Positions 8,775 through 16,436 of a DNA stretch of 64,000 nucleotides are shown here, piece after piece (the stretch's first letter is position 1; each line of letters opens with the position of its first letter). The DNA is taken from contig NZ_CP040518.1 of the NCBI RefSeq assembly GCF_005848555.1, positions 3,239,501 through 3,303,500 on the forward strand, in the 5' to 3' direction. The notes under the pieces were generated by a model. That model saw nothing but the letters and a program-made list of their open reading frames with translations. It ran no database searches and had not been told where the DNA came from. A program made the translations under genes and the position numbers. Source of the stretch: Blautia sp. SC05B48 (GTDB lineage: Bacteria; Bacillota; Clostridia; Lachnospirales; Lachnospiraceae).

Positions 8775-9785
8775 ATGGAGAACAGGATCATTACAACAGA
8801 TGTTACAGAAGAGGATTTTTCCCTGGAGGGAAATTTAAGGCCTCAGAGTCTGGATGAATATATTGGTCAACAGAAAACAAAAGATACCCTGAAGATTTAT
8901 ATCGAAGCAGCAAAGCAGCGCCATGATTCACTGGATCATGTGCTGTTTTATGGACCTCCGGGGCTGGGAAAGACTACACTTTCCGCGATCATTGCCAATG
9001 AGATGGGAACACATATGAAGGTAACATCAGGTCCTGCGATTGAAAAGCCAGGCGAAATGGCTGCGATCCTGAACAACCTTCAGGAAGGAGATGTGCTGTT
9101 TGTAGATGAGATACACAGACTGAACCGACAGGTAGAAGAGGTTCTTTACCCGGCCATGGAAGATTTTGCTATCGATATCATGATCGGCAAGGGAGCATCC
9201 GCCCGTTCTATTCGTCTGGACCTGCCGAAGTTTACATTGGTAGGTGCAACAACGAGGGCAGGTCTTCTTTCCGCACCGCTTCGTGATCGTTTTGGCGTAA
9301 CACAGAGACTGGAGTTTTATGATAAAAAAGAACTGACGACGATCATTCTCCGTTCCGCTCAGGTGCTTGGCGTGGAAATCGAACCCAACGGAGCTGCCGA
9401 GATCGCCAAGCGTTCCAGAGGAACCCCCCGTCTGGCCAACCGTCTTCTGAAGAGAGTACGTGATTTTGCCCAGGTGAAGTATAACGGTGTGATCACCTAC
9501 GATGTTGCCTGCTTTGCATTGGATCTTCTGGAGGTAGATCAGTATGGCCTTGATAAAACGGACCGCCGCATTCTCCAGACCTTGATCCTGAATTTCCAGG
9601 GCGGACCAGTGGGGCTTGAAACACTTGCCGCATCAATCGGAGAAGACTCCGGAACACTGGAAGATGTGTATGAACCCTATCTTTTACAGACAGGTTTCCT
9701 TAACAGAACTCCACGTGGAAGAATGGCTTCCGTGCTGGCATATACCCATCTTGGATATCCTCGTCCTGATTTATCGACAAAGTAA
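8775..9785 (+). CDS. ruvB: Holliday junction helicase RuvB
   Basis: AAA+ motor of RuvABC branch migration (336 residues). Walker [10 protein letters not shown], Walker B VDEIHRL, sensor 1 GATTRAG, arginine finger region RDRFG and a C-terminal winged helix ending PDLSTK. The last codons and stop (9768-9785) form the left attachment site of a prophage remnant, so integration kept the gene intact. In an uninterrupted genome zapA would follow directly. Confidence 0.96.
   Translation: MENRIITTDVTEEDFSLEGNLRPQSLDEYIGQQKTKDTLKIYIEAAKQRHDSLDHVLFYGPPGLGKTTLSAIIANEMGTHMKVTSGPAIEKPGEMAAILNNLQEGDVLFVDEIHRLNRQVEEVLYPAMEDFAIDIMIGKGASARSIRLDLPKFTLVGATTRAGLLSAPLRDRFGVTQRLEFYDKKELTTIILRSAQVLGVEIEPNGAAEIAKRSRGTPRLANRLLKRVRDFAQVKYNGVITYDVACFALDLLEVDQYGLDKTDRRILQTLILNFQGGPVGLETLAASIGEDSGTLEDVYEPYLLQTGFLNRTPRGRMASVLAYTHLGYPRPDLSTK
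9768..9785 (+). repeat. attL: direct repeat copy within the ruvB 3' end
   Basis: The repeat reads GATTTATCGACAAAGTAA and contains the ruvB codons for DLSTK and its stop. The other copy at 13626-13643 differs only at base 15 (A for G). Confidence 0.75.
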
Positions 9786-9786
9786 A

Positions 9787-10068
9787 GGTCACAAAAAAAG
9801 TGAATTACTCGGTAACTGGGTTACCAGAGAATCTGAATTGAAGACTATTAGCACAGGTGAAAAAACGTTCTGTATAATGCGGTAAAAAAGAAAAAGCGCC
9901 AGGCAGGAAACTTTATTTTTGATATAACGGATTGCCCGCTGAAAGAGGGCGAAATAATGGAGCAGGTCAATAATCTGTTCAGATCAACACATCTCTCCTT
10001 TTTTGGAAGAAATCGCATTGTACAAGGATAGAAAAATAATTGGTGTTTATCAAAGAAATAAAAAATAA
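9787..10068 (+). pseudogene. Frameshifted CdiA-type toxin/nuclease C-terminal domain remnant
   Basis: Three frames join into one protein-like sequence. Frame A (from 9787) reads SELLGNWVTRESELKTISTGE. At the A6 run 9860-9865 it passes to the next frame, KNVLYNAVKKKRQAGNFIF, DITDCPLKEGEIMEQV. At the T6 run 9999-10004 it passes to LEEIALYKDRKIIGVYQRNKK and stops at 10068. The repaired sequence resembles, from memory, the C-terminal tRNase/PD-(D/E)XK-like domain at the ends of CdiA toxins and some phage head-morphogenesis proteins, with ELK as the possible E-x-K catalytic pair. The N-terminal part is missing. Both breaks are in homopolymers, so sequencing error cannot be excluded. Confidence 0.5.
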
Positions 10069-10123
10069 GAACCATTCAGCTGTACGATCTAAAAGATCAT
10101 GGGTACTGCGAATGGTTCTTATT
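10064..10123 (+). terminator. Long hairpin after the toxin-like remnant
   Basis: A perfect 14-bp outer stem (AATAAGAACCATTC / GAATGGTTCTTATT) encloses an imperfect inner arm ending in GATC-TAAAA-GATC. The first arm overlaps the remnant's stop codon. It lacks a strong T-run, probably because the group II intron starts 6 bases later. Confidence 0.7.
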
Positions 10124-10129
10124 AAGATA

Positions 10130-12030
10130 GTGCGCCCGGCGGCGCACGTTTCTAACGGGTTAAAGTCCCGAATCCGCCCGGTAGTTGGAAGGATATAGCC
10201 GAAGGCAAGGGTGTCCATCGTGAGACGGAATCCGAAGGAAGCCGGATGTGGGAACAGACTAACCACGGGCAAATCTCTGGTCTGACGAACAGAAATCTCA
10301 TATAAGGTTATGCATGAGGGTAAGGCTGCTATCCAAGTCAAAGCCCAATAACTACACGGAATCATGCGTGATAAATAAGGCAGATGGATGGAGAGGAAGA
10401 AACGTGTGGTACCCGGGGAGGTCTGTGCGGTATGCTCCGAAAGGAGTAACCACTGTACAAAGCAGTGCTGAACGCACAGAAGTCAGCAGAGGTCATAGTA
10501 GCCGAAAGGTGAAGGACCGAATCAGTAGGAGTCTTGAGTATGACTGGGAAAGGAGGAATGACTGATGATGACAGAAAACACAAAAAGTGGCTGTTCGCAA
10601 AGAGATAGTGCGGAACATGAAGGGTATGCGAAAGCGTCAAGGTCATTCAATCGGATATGGAAAGAAAGAGACAGTGCACAGCCGAAACTCTTGGAAGCGA
10701 TACTGTACAAAGATAATCTAAACAGAGCGTATAAAAGAGTGAAGGCGAATAAAGGAGCGGCAGGTATTGATGGAATGAGTATCGAAGAAACCCTGCCATA
10801 TCTAAAGGAACATCAACAGGAACTGAAAAACCGGATACTCAGAGGAAAATATACTCCATCTCCGGTAAGGCGGGTTGAAATTCCAAAACCAGACGGTGGT
10901 GTGCGAAAGCTTGGCATACCAACGGTGATAGACCGTACCATCCAACAGGCAATAACCCAACAGTTAGTGCCAATCTATGAACCGCTGTTTGCAGATGGTA
11001 GCTTTGGCTATCGTCCGGGCAGAAGCGCCAAAGACGCAATACTTAAAGTGAAGGAGTATGCAGAAAAAGGATACACTTATGCAGTATCCTTAGATTTATC
11101 GAAATACTTTGATACACTTAACCATGAAATCCTTATTAACTTACTGCGCAAGACCGTAAAGGACGAACGGGTGGTACAGTTGATTAAGCGTTATCTGAAA
11201 AGTGGGGTAATGGAGAATGGAGTGGTGATGGAAACAGAGGAAGGTTCGCCACAAGGAGGAAACCTATCCCCATTACTGGCGAATATCTACCTTAATGAGT
11301 TTGACCAGGAGTTTGTAAAGAGAGGAGTCCCATGTATCCGATATGCAGATGACATTGTGCTCCTTGCGAAGAGCAAACGGGCATCGGAGAGACTTCTGGA
11401 AAGCAGTACGAAATATCTGGAAGAGAAGCTGAAACTTACAGTCAACAGAGAGAAAAGCCGTACTGTCAGCGTGTTTGCAATCCGAAATTTTAAGTTTCTT
11501 GGCTTTGCATTGGGAAGGAATGGGAACGGTATCTACGTTCGCGTTCATCCAAAGTCATGGAAGAAGTTTAAGTCGAGACTGAAAGAGTTATCTTCCCGTA
11601 AGTCTGTACAGTCAATCAAACCAAGCCTTGAGAAAATCAAGGTATATGCAAGAGGATGGCTGAACTATTACGGAATAGCAAGCATGAAAAACAATATTGA
11701 AGACATCAACGGATGGCTCTATCACAGAATACGCATGTGTATATGGAAACAGTGGAAACTTCCAAGAACAAAGAAAAGAAATCTGATAAAGATGGGAGTA
11801 CACGAATACTATGCGAACATGGCAGCAAACTGCCGGAGAGGACACTGGTATTGTGCGAATCTGACAACAGTTAAGAAAGCCATGACAAAAGAAAGACTGA
11901 TAAACGGTGGCTTTTATGATTTAGCCACAGCCTATCAGTCTGTGCACATCAACTATTGAAACCGCCGTGTACCGAACGGTACGCACGGTGGTGTGAGAGG
12001 ACGGGAGCTAATCACTCCCTCCTACTCGAT
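10130..12030 (+). mobile_element. Complete group II intron (1,901 bases)
   Basis: The 5' end is GTGCG (10130-10134). A ribozyme region of about 435 bases precedes the maturase ORF. After the ORF lies domain V (about 11961-11992: GCCGTGT arm, GAAC tetraloop, GCACGGT arm), then a domain VI hairpin and a 3' end CTACTCGAT at 12030. The maturase lacks an HNH endonuclease domain. Insertion 6 bases after a terminator-like hairpin fits the habit of IIC introns, though the class was not assigned by alignment. All visible parts look intact. Confidence 0.85.
10565..11959 (+). CDS. ltrA: Group II intron reverse transcriptase/maturase
   Basis: Intron-encoded protein (464 residues) that helps splicing and copies the intron into DNA. 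RT blocks are visible: GAAGIDGMSIEE, RRVEIPKPDGGVRKLGIPT, FGYRPGRSAKDAI, DLSKYFDTLNHEIL, EEGSPQGGNLSPLLANIYL and the catalytic RYADDIVLL. The maturase domain X follows (SIKPSLEKIKVYARGWLNYYG). There is no C-terminal HNH endonuclease, so target-site priming must use another 3' end. ATG at 10565 follows AAAGGAGG by eight bases. The gene lies in intron domain IV. Confidence 0.95.
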   Translation: MMTENTKSGCSQRDSAEHEGYAKASRSFNRIWKERDSAQPKLLEAILYKDNLNRAYKRVKANKGAAGIDGMSIEETLPYLKEHQQELKNRILRGKYTPSPVRRVEIPKPDGGVRKLGIPTVIDRTIQQAITQQLVPIYEPLFADGSFGYRPGRSAKDAILKVKEYAEKGYTYAVSLDLSKYFDTLNHEILINLLRKTVKDERVVQLIKRYLKSGVMENGVVMETEEGSPQGGNLSPLLANIYLNEFDQEFVKRGVPCIRYADDIVLLAKSKRASERLLESSTKYLEEKLKLTVNREKSRTVSVFAIRNFKFLGFALGRNGNGIYVRVHPKSWKKFKSRLKELSSRKSVQSIKPSLEKIKVYARGWLNYYGIASMKNNIEDINGWLYHRIRMCIWKQWKLPRTKKRNLIKMGVHEYYANMAANCRRGHWYCANLTTVKKAMTKERLINGGFYDLATAYQSVHINY

Positions 12031-12090
12031 TCTTATGTGTATTTTACGATAATATACACAAGAATGCAAGACTTAAAATAAACAATAATT

Positions 12091-12125
12091 ATCCACCAGT
12101 CAGAAAATGGCAGGTGGTATTTTTA
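12091..12125 (+). terminator. Hairpin before the DUF4406 gene
   Basis: Stem CCACC / GGTGG with inner CA/TG pairing, followed by ATTTTTAT. A weak terminator or a leader structure of the downstream phage genes. Confidence 0.4.
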
Positions 12126-12155
12126 TACACTTTTTTAAGAAAGAGAGGACAAGAA

Positions 12156-12458
12156 ATGAAGAAATTATTTATCAGTCAGCCAATGAGTGGCAAAGCAGAT
12201 GAGGAGATTCTTGCAAAGCGAAAGGTGGCAATCAAAGCGGCAGAAGAGTTGTTGAGAGAACCTGTAGAGGTTATTGATTCTTTCTTCCAGTCAGCACCGG
12301 TAGGAGCAAAACCTCTGTGGTTCATTGGAAAGTCCCTGGAGTTTTTATCTGATGCCGATATCGCCTATTTTGCAAAAGACTGGCAGAAAGCAAGAGGATG
12401 CAAGATCGAACATGAGCGTGCGGTTGAGTATGGAATTCCGAGAATTGACCATGTGTAG
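12156..12458 (+). CDS. DUF4406 phage protein
   Basis: A 100-residue protein starting MKKLFISQPMSGK, the typical opening of DUF4406, a small Rossmann-like family related to nucleoside 2-deoxyribosyltransferases and common in Firmicute phages. SDADIAYFAKDWQKARGC and EHERAVEYGI are the other conserved parts. Biochemical role unknown. ATG at 12156 follows AGAGAGG. It lies in the prophage remnant 11 bases before the DUF6275 gene, probably one transcript. Confidence 0.8.
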   Translation: MKKLFISQPMSGKADEEILAKRKVAIKAAEELLREPVEVIDSFFQSAPVGAKPLWFIGKSLEFLSDADIAYFAKDWQKARGCKIEHERAVEYGIPRIDHV

Positions 12459-12469
12459 GAGGTAAGGAA

Positions 12470-12733
12470 ATGGGAAATGAAGAATTTTTAAGACTTTGCA
12501 AAGTAAAAGTAGCTGAATATACCAATTCACACATGGATAAGACCGATGGAAAACAAATCACAGTACAGTATGTGTACGTGGTATGGAGTTGTAAGACATT
12601 ACAGAACAGTAAAGCACTTCTGAGCACGACTGTGCCGGATGGAATGTATTATGAGCTGACATATAACGGAGATAAGCACGAGTTATACTTTGATGCTTAT
12701 AAGAAATTTCAGAACATGTGCTTTAAACTGTAA
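12470..12733 (+). CDS. DUF6275 family phage protein
   Basis: An 87-residue protein with KVAEYTNSHMDKTDGK, YVVWSCKTLQNSKALLST and MYYELTYNGDKHELYFDAYK, which I recognise as DUF6275, a small family found beside DUF4406 in clostridial phages. Function unknown. AGGAGG precedes the ATG. Confidence 0.7.
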   Translation: MGNEEFLRLCKVKVAEYTNSHMDKTDGKQITVQYVYVVWSCKTLQNSKALLSTTVPDGMYYELTYNGDKHELYFDAYKKFQNMCFKL

Positions 12734-12770
12734 TTGCGCCGGTGCAACAGTCGGAGAAGGGAAACACTAC

Positions 12771-12830
12771 ATGGAAACAATCATTTCCTCATGTCATAGA
12801 ATAGAAGATATGGAAAGAAAAGGAGAATGA
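12771..12830 (+). CDS. Possible 19-residue leader peptide before the holin-like gene
   Basis: METIISSCHRIEDMERKGE with AGAAGGG nine bases upstream. Its stop overlaps an in-frame ATG of the holin-like gene (ATGA at 12827-12830), an arrangement that permits coupled translation. The length is close to what chance would give. Confidence 0.25.
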   Translation: METIISSCHRIEDMERKGE

Positions 12831-12832
12831 AC

Positions 12833-13165
12833 ATGAATGTAAATGTAATGATGCAGTATGTAACATATGGTCTGGCGCTGATCGGGGTGCTGGCGTTCCT
12901 GGTATCGATCATTGTGCAGGTGATCAAAGAGCTCCCGGGACTTAATAAGATCCCGACAAGTATTGTAGCACTGGTCACATCACTGATCCTGTGTCCGGTG
13001 GCACTGGCAGTCCTGTGCACGTATTATAAGACAGCTGTCACCTGGTATTATAATTTCGCATCGATTATTGCGGCGTTTGTAGTGTATTTGGTTGCGACCG
13101 GCGGTTGGGAAAAAGTAAAAGGTATCTGGGACAGGACGAAATACAAAGATTCAGAGGGCGAGTGA
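12833..13165 (+). CDS. Holin-like small membrane protein (phage)
   Basis: A 110-residue protein with three hydrophobic segments (about residues 8-28, 42-63 and 73-92) and a charged C-terminal tail (WEKVKGIWDRTKYKDSEGE), a holin-like layout. ATG at 12833 has AAAGGAG at good distance; another ATG six bases upstream is too close to it. Position before an endolysin start is the usual lysis-cassette order. No family was recognised with certainty. Confidence 0.55.
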   Translation: MNVNVMMQYVTYGLALIGVLAFLVSIIVQVIKELPGLNKIPTSIVALVTSLILCPVALAVLCTYYKTAVTWYYNFASIIAAFVVYLVATGGWEKVKGIWDRTKYKDSEGE

Positions 13166-13182
13166 TCCCCTTGTGAAATTCG

Positions 13183-13350
13183 TTGAATACCAAAGGATGA
13201 TATGATAATATAGAACACGGAACAATTGTGTTGCAGGGTGGCTGACCTCTATTCTACATAGAAAACCACCCCAAAACTTTGGCTGAGTGCAAGGTGGTAA
13301 TTCTATCCCTATACTGAGATCAACCCCTTGTGGGCGGTTGTTCCTTTTGT
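13183..13350 (+). ncRNA. Putative structured RNA with own promoter and terminator
   Basis: Promoter TTGAAT (13183-13188), 17-base spacer, TAATAT (13206-13211). The transcript from about 13218 has no usable ORF. It folds through GGGTGG (13236-13241) with CCACCC (13266-13271), which can alternatively pair with GGTGG (13293-13297), plus a CCAAA/TTTGG hairpin. It ends with a CAACC/GGTTG hairpin and TTCCTTTT. A promoter on the other strand drives an overlapping antisense transcript. Confidence 0.4.
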
Positions 13351-13356
13351 ATTATC

Positions 13357-13385
13357 AATATACCATTTCGAAAAAAATAATTCAA
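13357..13385 (-). promoter_or_regulatory. Reverse-strand promoter facing the structured RNA
   Basis: Reverse strand TTGAAT (13380-13385), exact 17-base spacer, TATATT (13357-13362). It would make an antisense RNA across 13350-13200. No ORF with a ribosome site was found on that transcript. Confidence 0.5.
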
Positions 13386-13396
13386 GTATTTTTAGG

Positions 13397-13421
13397 AGAC
13401 GAATAATCGTCTTTTTTTATT
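13397..13421 (+). terminator. Small terminator before the endolysin remnant
   Basis: Stem AGACGA / TCGTCT with an ATAA loop and seven T. Confidence 0.7.
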
Positions 13422-13432
13422 GGAGGAAACAT

Positions 13433-13510
13433 ATGTTAAAGATTATGGGAAAAGCCCAGGCATCCGGCAGGAATTACGGCCAGAAGATCATCAGCAATTT
13501 GCATTTTTAA
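13433..13510 (+). pseudogene. N-terminal stub of a phage endolysin
   Basis: MLKIMGKAQASGR behind a perfect TGGAGG ribosome site matches the opening of glucosaminidase-type endolysins of clostridial phages (SKIMGKAQA...). After about 13 residues the match ends and the frame stops at residue 25. The rest was probably lost by deletion to the attachment-site region. Its place after a holin-like gene agrees. Family identity is from memory of a short segment. Confidence 0.45.
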
Positions 13511-13559
13511 GAAAAATATTGTATCATCTTGGAATATGTGAATTGTTATATAATTCTGA

Positions 13560-13579
13560 TTAGTCACACATTAGTCACA
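13560..13579 (+). repeat. Two TTAGTCACA direct repeats near attR
   Basis: Nine-base repeats at 13560-13568 and 13571-13579, about one helical turn apart and 47 bases from the att core. This is the usual layout of arm-type binding sites for a tyrosine integrase. Inference from layout only. Confidence 0.45.
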
Positions 13580-13625
13580 AATGAAAACCGATAGCCCGCA
13601 TAAATCAAGGGTTTTGTGCTTTTCA

Positions 13626-13643
13626 GATTTATCGACAAAATAA
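13626..13643 (+). repeat. attR: second copy of the ruvB-end repeat
   Basis: GATTTATCGACAAAATAA, 17 of 18 bases identical to 9768-9785. Host sequence leading to zapA follows. Confidence 0.75.
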
Positions 13644-13773
13644 TAGAAAAACTTCTATACATTTTTGCAGGAATCAGTTATAATAGAAGAAATTGTGGGT
13701 TGTAAGACCGGCAATACAGAGGAATGTTATTGAGGAAATAACCAGTAACAGATAAATTCAGGAGGCTTTACGA

Positions 13774-14181
13774 ATGGCGGTAAAGAATACAGCACAGGTT
13801 GTTATCGATGGAAAGATCATTACTCTGGGCGGGTATGAGTCCGAGGAATATTTTCAGAAGGTTGCAGCCTATATGAATAATAAGATCAGTGAGCTGAGTC
13901 AGATGCCGGGATACTCCAGACAGGCCATGGAGACCAAGCATACACTGCTCAGTCTGAATATTACAGATGATTATTTTAAGGCTAAAAAACAGGCGGAGAT
14001 TTTTGAACAGGATCTGCAGCAGAAAGACCAGGAGATGTATGATCTGAAGCATGAACTGATCTCTTTGAAAATGCAGATCGAAGAGGCGAAGAAGGCAGAA
14101 CAGGAAGCTCAGGAACAGAAGAATCTTCTGGATGGTAAAGTGAAAGAACTGGAGAAAGAACTTGATGAACTGCTTAAATAA
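13774..14181 (+). CDS. zapA: Cell division protein ZapA
   Basis: A 135-residue FtsZ-ring cross-linking protein. The N-terminal ZapA head (VVIDGKIITLGGYESEEYFQKVAAYMNNKISEL) is followed by a long coiled coil with heptad E/K/L pattern (residues about 65-135). ATG follows CAGGAGGC. TATAAT at 13679-13684 may be its -10, but I see no convincing -35. Before phage insertion it lay directly behind ruvB. Confidence 0.88.
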   Translation: MAVKNTAQVVIDGKIITLGGYESEEYFQKVAAYMNNKISELSQMPGYSRQAMETKHTLLSLNITDDYFKAKKQAEIFEQDLQQKDQEMYDLKHELISLKMQIEEAKKAEQEAQEQKNLLDGKVKELEKELDELLK

Positions 14182-14185
14182 GGAT

Positions 14186-14216
14186 GGGGGATTGCTTCGG
14201 TAATCCTCTTTTGTTT
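14186..14216 (+). terminator. zapA terminator
   Basis: Stem GGGGATTGC / GTAATCCTC around a TTCG tetraloop, then TTTTG. Confidence 0.75.
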
Positions 14217-14261
14217 TATGGCCATCAGATTTGATTAACAGATGGGAGATGAGGGAATACT

Positions 14262-16430
14262 TTGAAAAATATGATAACAGAACTGCTCTCGCCGGCAGGT
14301 TCTTATGAAAGCTTTGAGGCAGCTATTGGTGCCGGAGCTGATGCGGTATATGTAGGCGGACCGGCTTTTGGAGCAAGAGCTTATGCGCAGAACTTCACCC
14401 AGGAAGAGCTGATCACTGCCATTGAGACCGCACATATCCATAACCGCAAATTATATCTTACTGTGAATACACTTTTGAAGAACCGTGAACTGGATGATCA
14501 GTTGTTTGAATATCTGCTTCCGTATTATGAGGCTGGTCTGGATGCGGTGATCGTACAGGATTTGGGGGTATTTTCTTTTATACGCCGGAGTTTTCCGGAT
14601 CTGGATATTCACGCAAGCACACAGATGACAGTAACCGGACCTGAAGGAATGCGGTTTCTGGAGGGAAAGGGAGCAACGCGTGTGGTTCCGGCCAGAGAGC
14701 TTTCTCTGGAAGAGATATCGGCCATGCATAAGGCAAGTCCTCTGGAAATAGAGACTTTTATCCATGGAGCTCTCTGTTACAGCTATTCCGGCCAGTGTCT
14801 GATGAGCAGTATTTTCGGTGGGAGAAGTGGAAACCGTGGCCGCTGTGCACAGCCGTGCAGGCTTCCTTACAGTGTAACCATGGATCACAGAAAATATAAA
14901 GGAGACAAGGATTTTTGTGCATTAAGTCTGAAAGATATCTGCACTTTGGATATTCTTCCGGATATCCTGGAGGCGGGTGTTATGTCTCTGAAGATCGAAG
15001 GACGTATGAAACAGCCGGCGTACACAGCGGGCGTCACGGCAGTATATCGAAAATATCTGGATATGTATTTAAGTGGAAAAGAATATCACGTTCTGGAAGA
15101 AGACCGGAAGTATCTTCTTGAGCTTTTCAGCCGGGGAGGATCCTGCAAAGGATACTATGATATGTATCGTGGGCCGGAAATGATGGCTTTTGCCAATGAA
15201 AAAAAATCCGGTAATATCCAGCCGGAGATCAGAAAAATTAAAGAAAAAATTCATGGGAATTTAATACTTTCTCCTGAAAGTCCTGTTATACTTGAAATAA
15301 CCTGCAAGGGCCAGACAGTAACTGCTATGGGCGGTGAGGTACAGTTTGCTAAAAATCAGCCAATGGAAGAACAGAGGATCCGTCAGCAGATGGAGAAACT
15401 GGGAAATACAGATTTTCAGTGGGAGGATCTGAACATTGAAATAAATGGAAGGATTTTTGTTCCGGTTAAAGTTCTCAATGAAGTACGAAGAGATGCTCTG
15501 AGTCAGCTGCGGGAAGCACTGATCGGATGTCAGAAGAGAGCACAGGTTACGAAGCAGCCGACGAAATCTAAGGATCAGGCTGCCTGTCACAGAAGGGTAA
15601 CAGACAGCCTGCCTGTGTATGTATCCTGTGAACGTTCGGATACTGCGGAAGTACTTTTGAACGAACCGGGGATTACAGGTTTTTATTTTCCTTTTGATAC
15701 TATGGAAAAGTATTTTTCACCGGAACTTGCTGCAAGTAGTGAATTATATCTTTCTACTCCACATATCCATCGAGGAGAAACCCCTGAAAAGTGGCTTCGA
15801 TCAGCTCAAAAATGGTTGGAGCAGGGTATGAAGGGTTTTCTGGTAAGAAACCTGGAATCTTACGCAGTACTGAAAAAAATGGGATATGGCGAAAAATGTA
15901 TCCTGGATGCATCCATGTATACCTGGAATGATCAGAGTGTTGATTTCTGGCGGGAAGAGGGAGTTCTTCGAAATACAGTCCCCCTTGAGTTGAATGAGGG
16001 TGAACTGAAACACAGAGATAATACTTCTTCGGAGCTGCTTTTATATGGTTATATCCCACTGATGCTTTCCGCGCAGTGTGTAAGGAAAAATCTTTTCGGA
16101 TGTACAGGAAAATGTGAGACGGCTTATCTGAAAGACCGCTATAACAGTGAATTTCCGGTAAAATGCAGCTGTGATCCATGGGGGAAAAACATCTCCGAAA
16201 AAGCAAAATATTGTTATAATATCATTTATAACAGCATTCCTTACGGACTTCCAGGTGAAAAAGATCAGGTAAAAAAACTGAACCTTCACTCTTTGCGACT
16301 GGCATTTACGATCGAAGAGCCAGAGAAAGCAAAAGCGATCCTGAAAGAATTCCGGACGGTTTATCAGAAAAACGGAAAACCTTCCGGACGCAGGTATACA
16401 AAAGGCCATTTTAAAAGAGGAGCCGAGTAA
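14262..16430 (+). CDS. U32 family peptidase with DUF3656 (RlhA/YrrN-O type)
   Basis: A 722-residue protein. The N-terminal U32 barrel begins ELLSPAGSYESFEAAIGAG and shows HASTQMTVT and the cysteine cluster region CYSYSGQCLMSS...GNRGRCAQPCR, whose four cysteines probably bind an Fe-S cluster. The DUF3656-like middle and C-terminal parts match long clostridial U32 proteins. E. coli RlhA and the B. subtilis homologues act in prephenate-dependent hydroxylation of rRNA or tRNA; a similar RNA-modifying role is likely but not shown. Start is TTG after GAGGGA; the ATG at 14271 is too far from it. It precedes the SEDS/PBP pair. Confidence 0.85.
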   Translation: MKNMITELLSPAGSYESFEAAIGAGADAVYVGGPAFGARAYAQNFTQEELITAIETAHIHNRKLYLTVNTLLKNRELDDQLFEYLLPYYEAGLDAVIVQDLGVFSFIRRSFPDLDIHASTQMTVTGPEGMRFLEGKGATRVVPARELSLEEISAMHKASPLEIETFIHGALCYSYSGQCLMSSIFGGRSGNRGRCAQPCRLPYSVTMDHRKYKGDKDFCALSLKDICTLDILPDILEAGVMSLKIEGRMKQPAYTAGVTAVYRKYLDMYLSGKEYHVLEEDRKYLLELFSRGGSCKGYYDMYRGPEMMAFANEKKSGNIQPEIRKIKEKIHGNLILSPESPVILEITCKGQTVTAMGGEVQFAKNQPMEEQRIRQQMEKLGNTDFQWEDLNIEINGRIFVPVKVLNEVRRDALSQLREALIGCQKRAQVTKQPTKSKDQAACHRRVTDSLPVYVSCERSDTAEVLLNEPGITGFYFPFDTMEKYFSPELAASSELYLSTPHIHRGETPEKWLRSAQKWLEQGMKGFLVRNLESYAVLKKMGYGEKCILDASMYTWNDQSVDFWREEGVLRNTVPLELNEGELKHRDNTSSELLLYGYIPLMLSAQCVRKNLFGCTGKCETAYLKDRYNSEFPVKCSCDPWGKNISEKAKYCYNIIYNSIPYGLPGEKDQVKKLNLHSLRLAFTIEEPEKAKAILKEFRTVYQKNGKPSGRRYTKGHFKRGAE

Positions 16431-16436
16431 AAGTGT

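Larger units (their letters stand above)
9768..13643 (+). mobile_element. Decayed prophage inserted at the 3' end of ruvB
   Basis: An 18-bp direct repeat with one mismatch marks both ends: 9768-9785 encodes the end of ruvB and 13626-13643 is the duplicate. Between them lie phage-type genes (DUF4406, DUF6275, holin-like), the first codons of an endolysin, a frameshifted toxin-like gene and a group II intron. No integrase, structural or replication genes remain, so the element cannot mobilise itself. Tandem TTAGTCACA repeats near the right end look like integrase arm sites. Phage origin is inferred from gene content. Confidence 0.75.

Noticed and set aside
9858..9867. Programmed -1 frameshift at the A6 run of the toxin-like remnant
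   Set aside because: The heptamer A-AAA-AAC is present but in the wrong phase for the incoming frame, and the second break needs the opposite shift, so decay or sequencing error is simpler.
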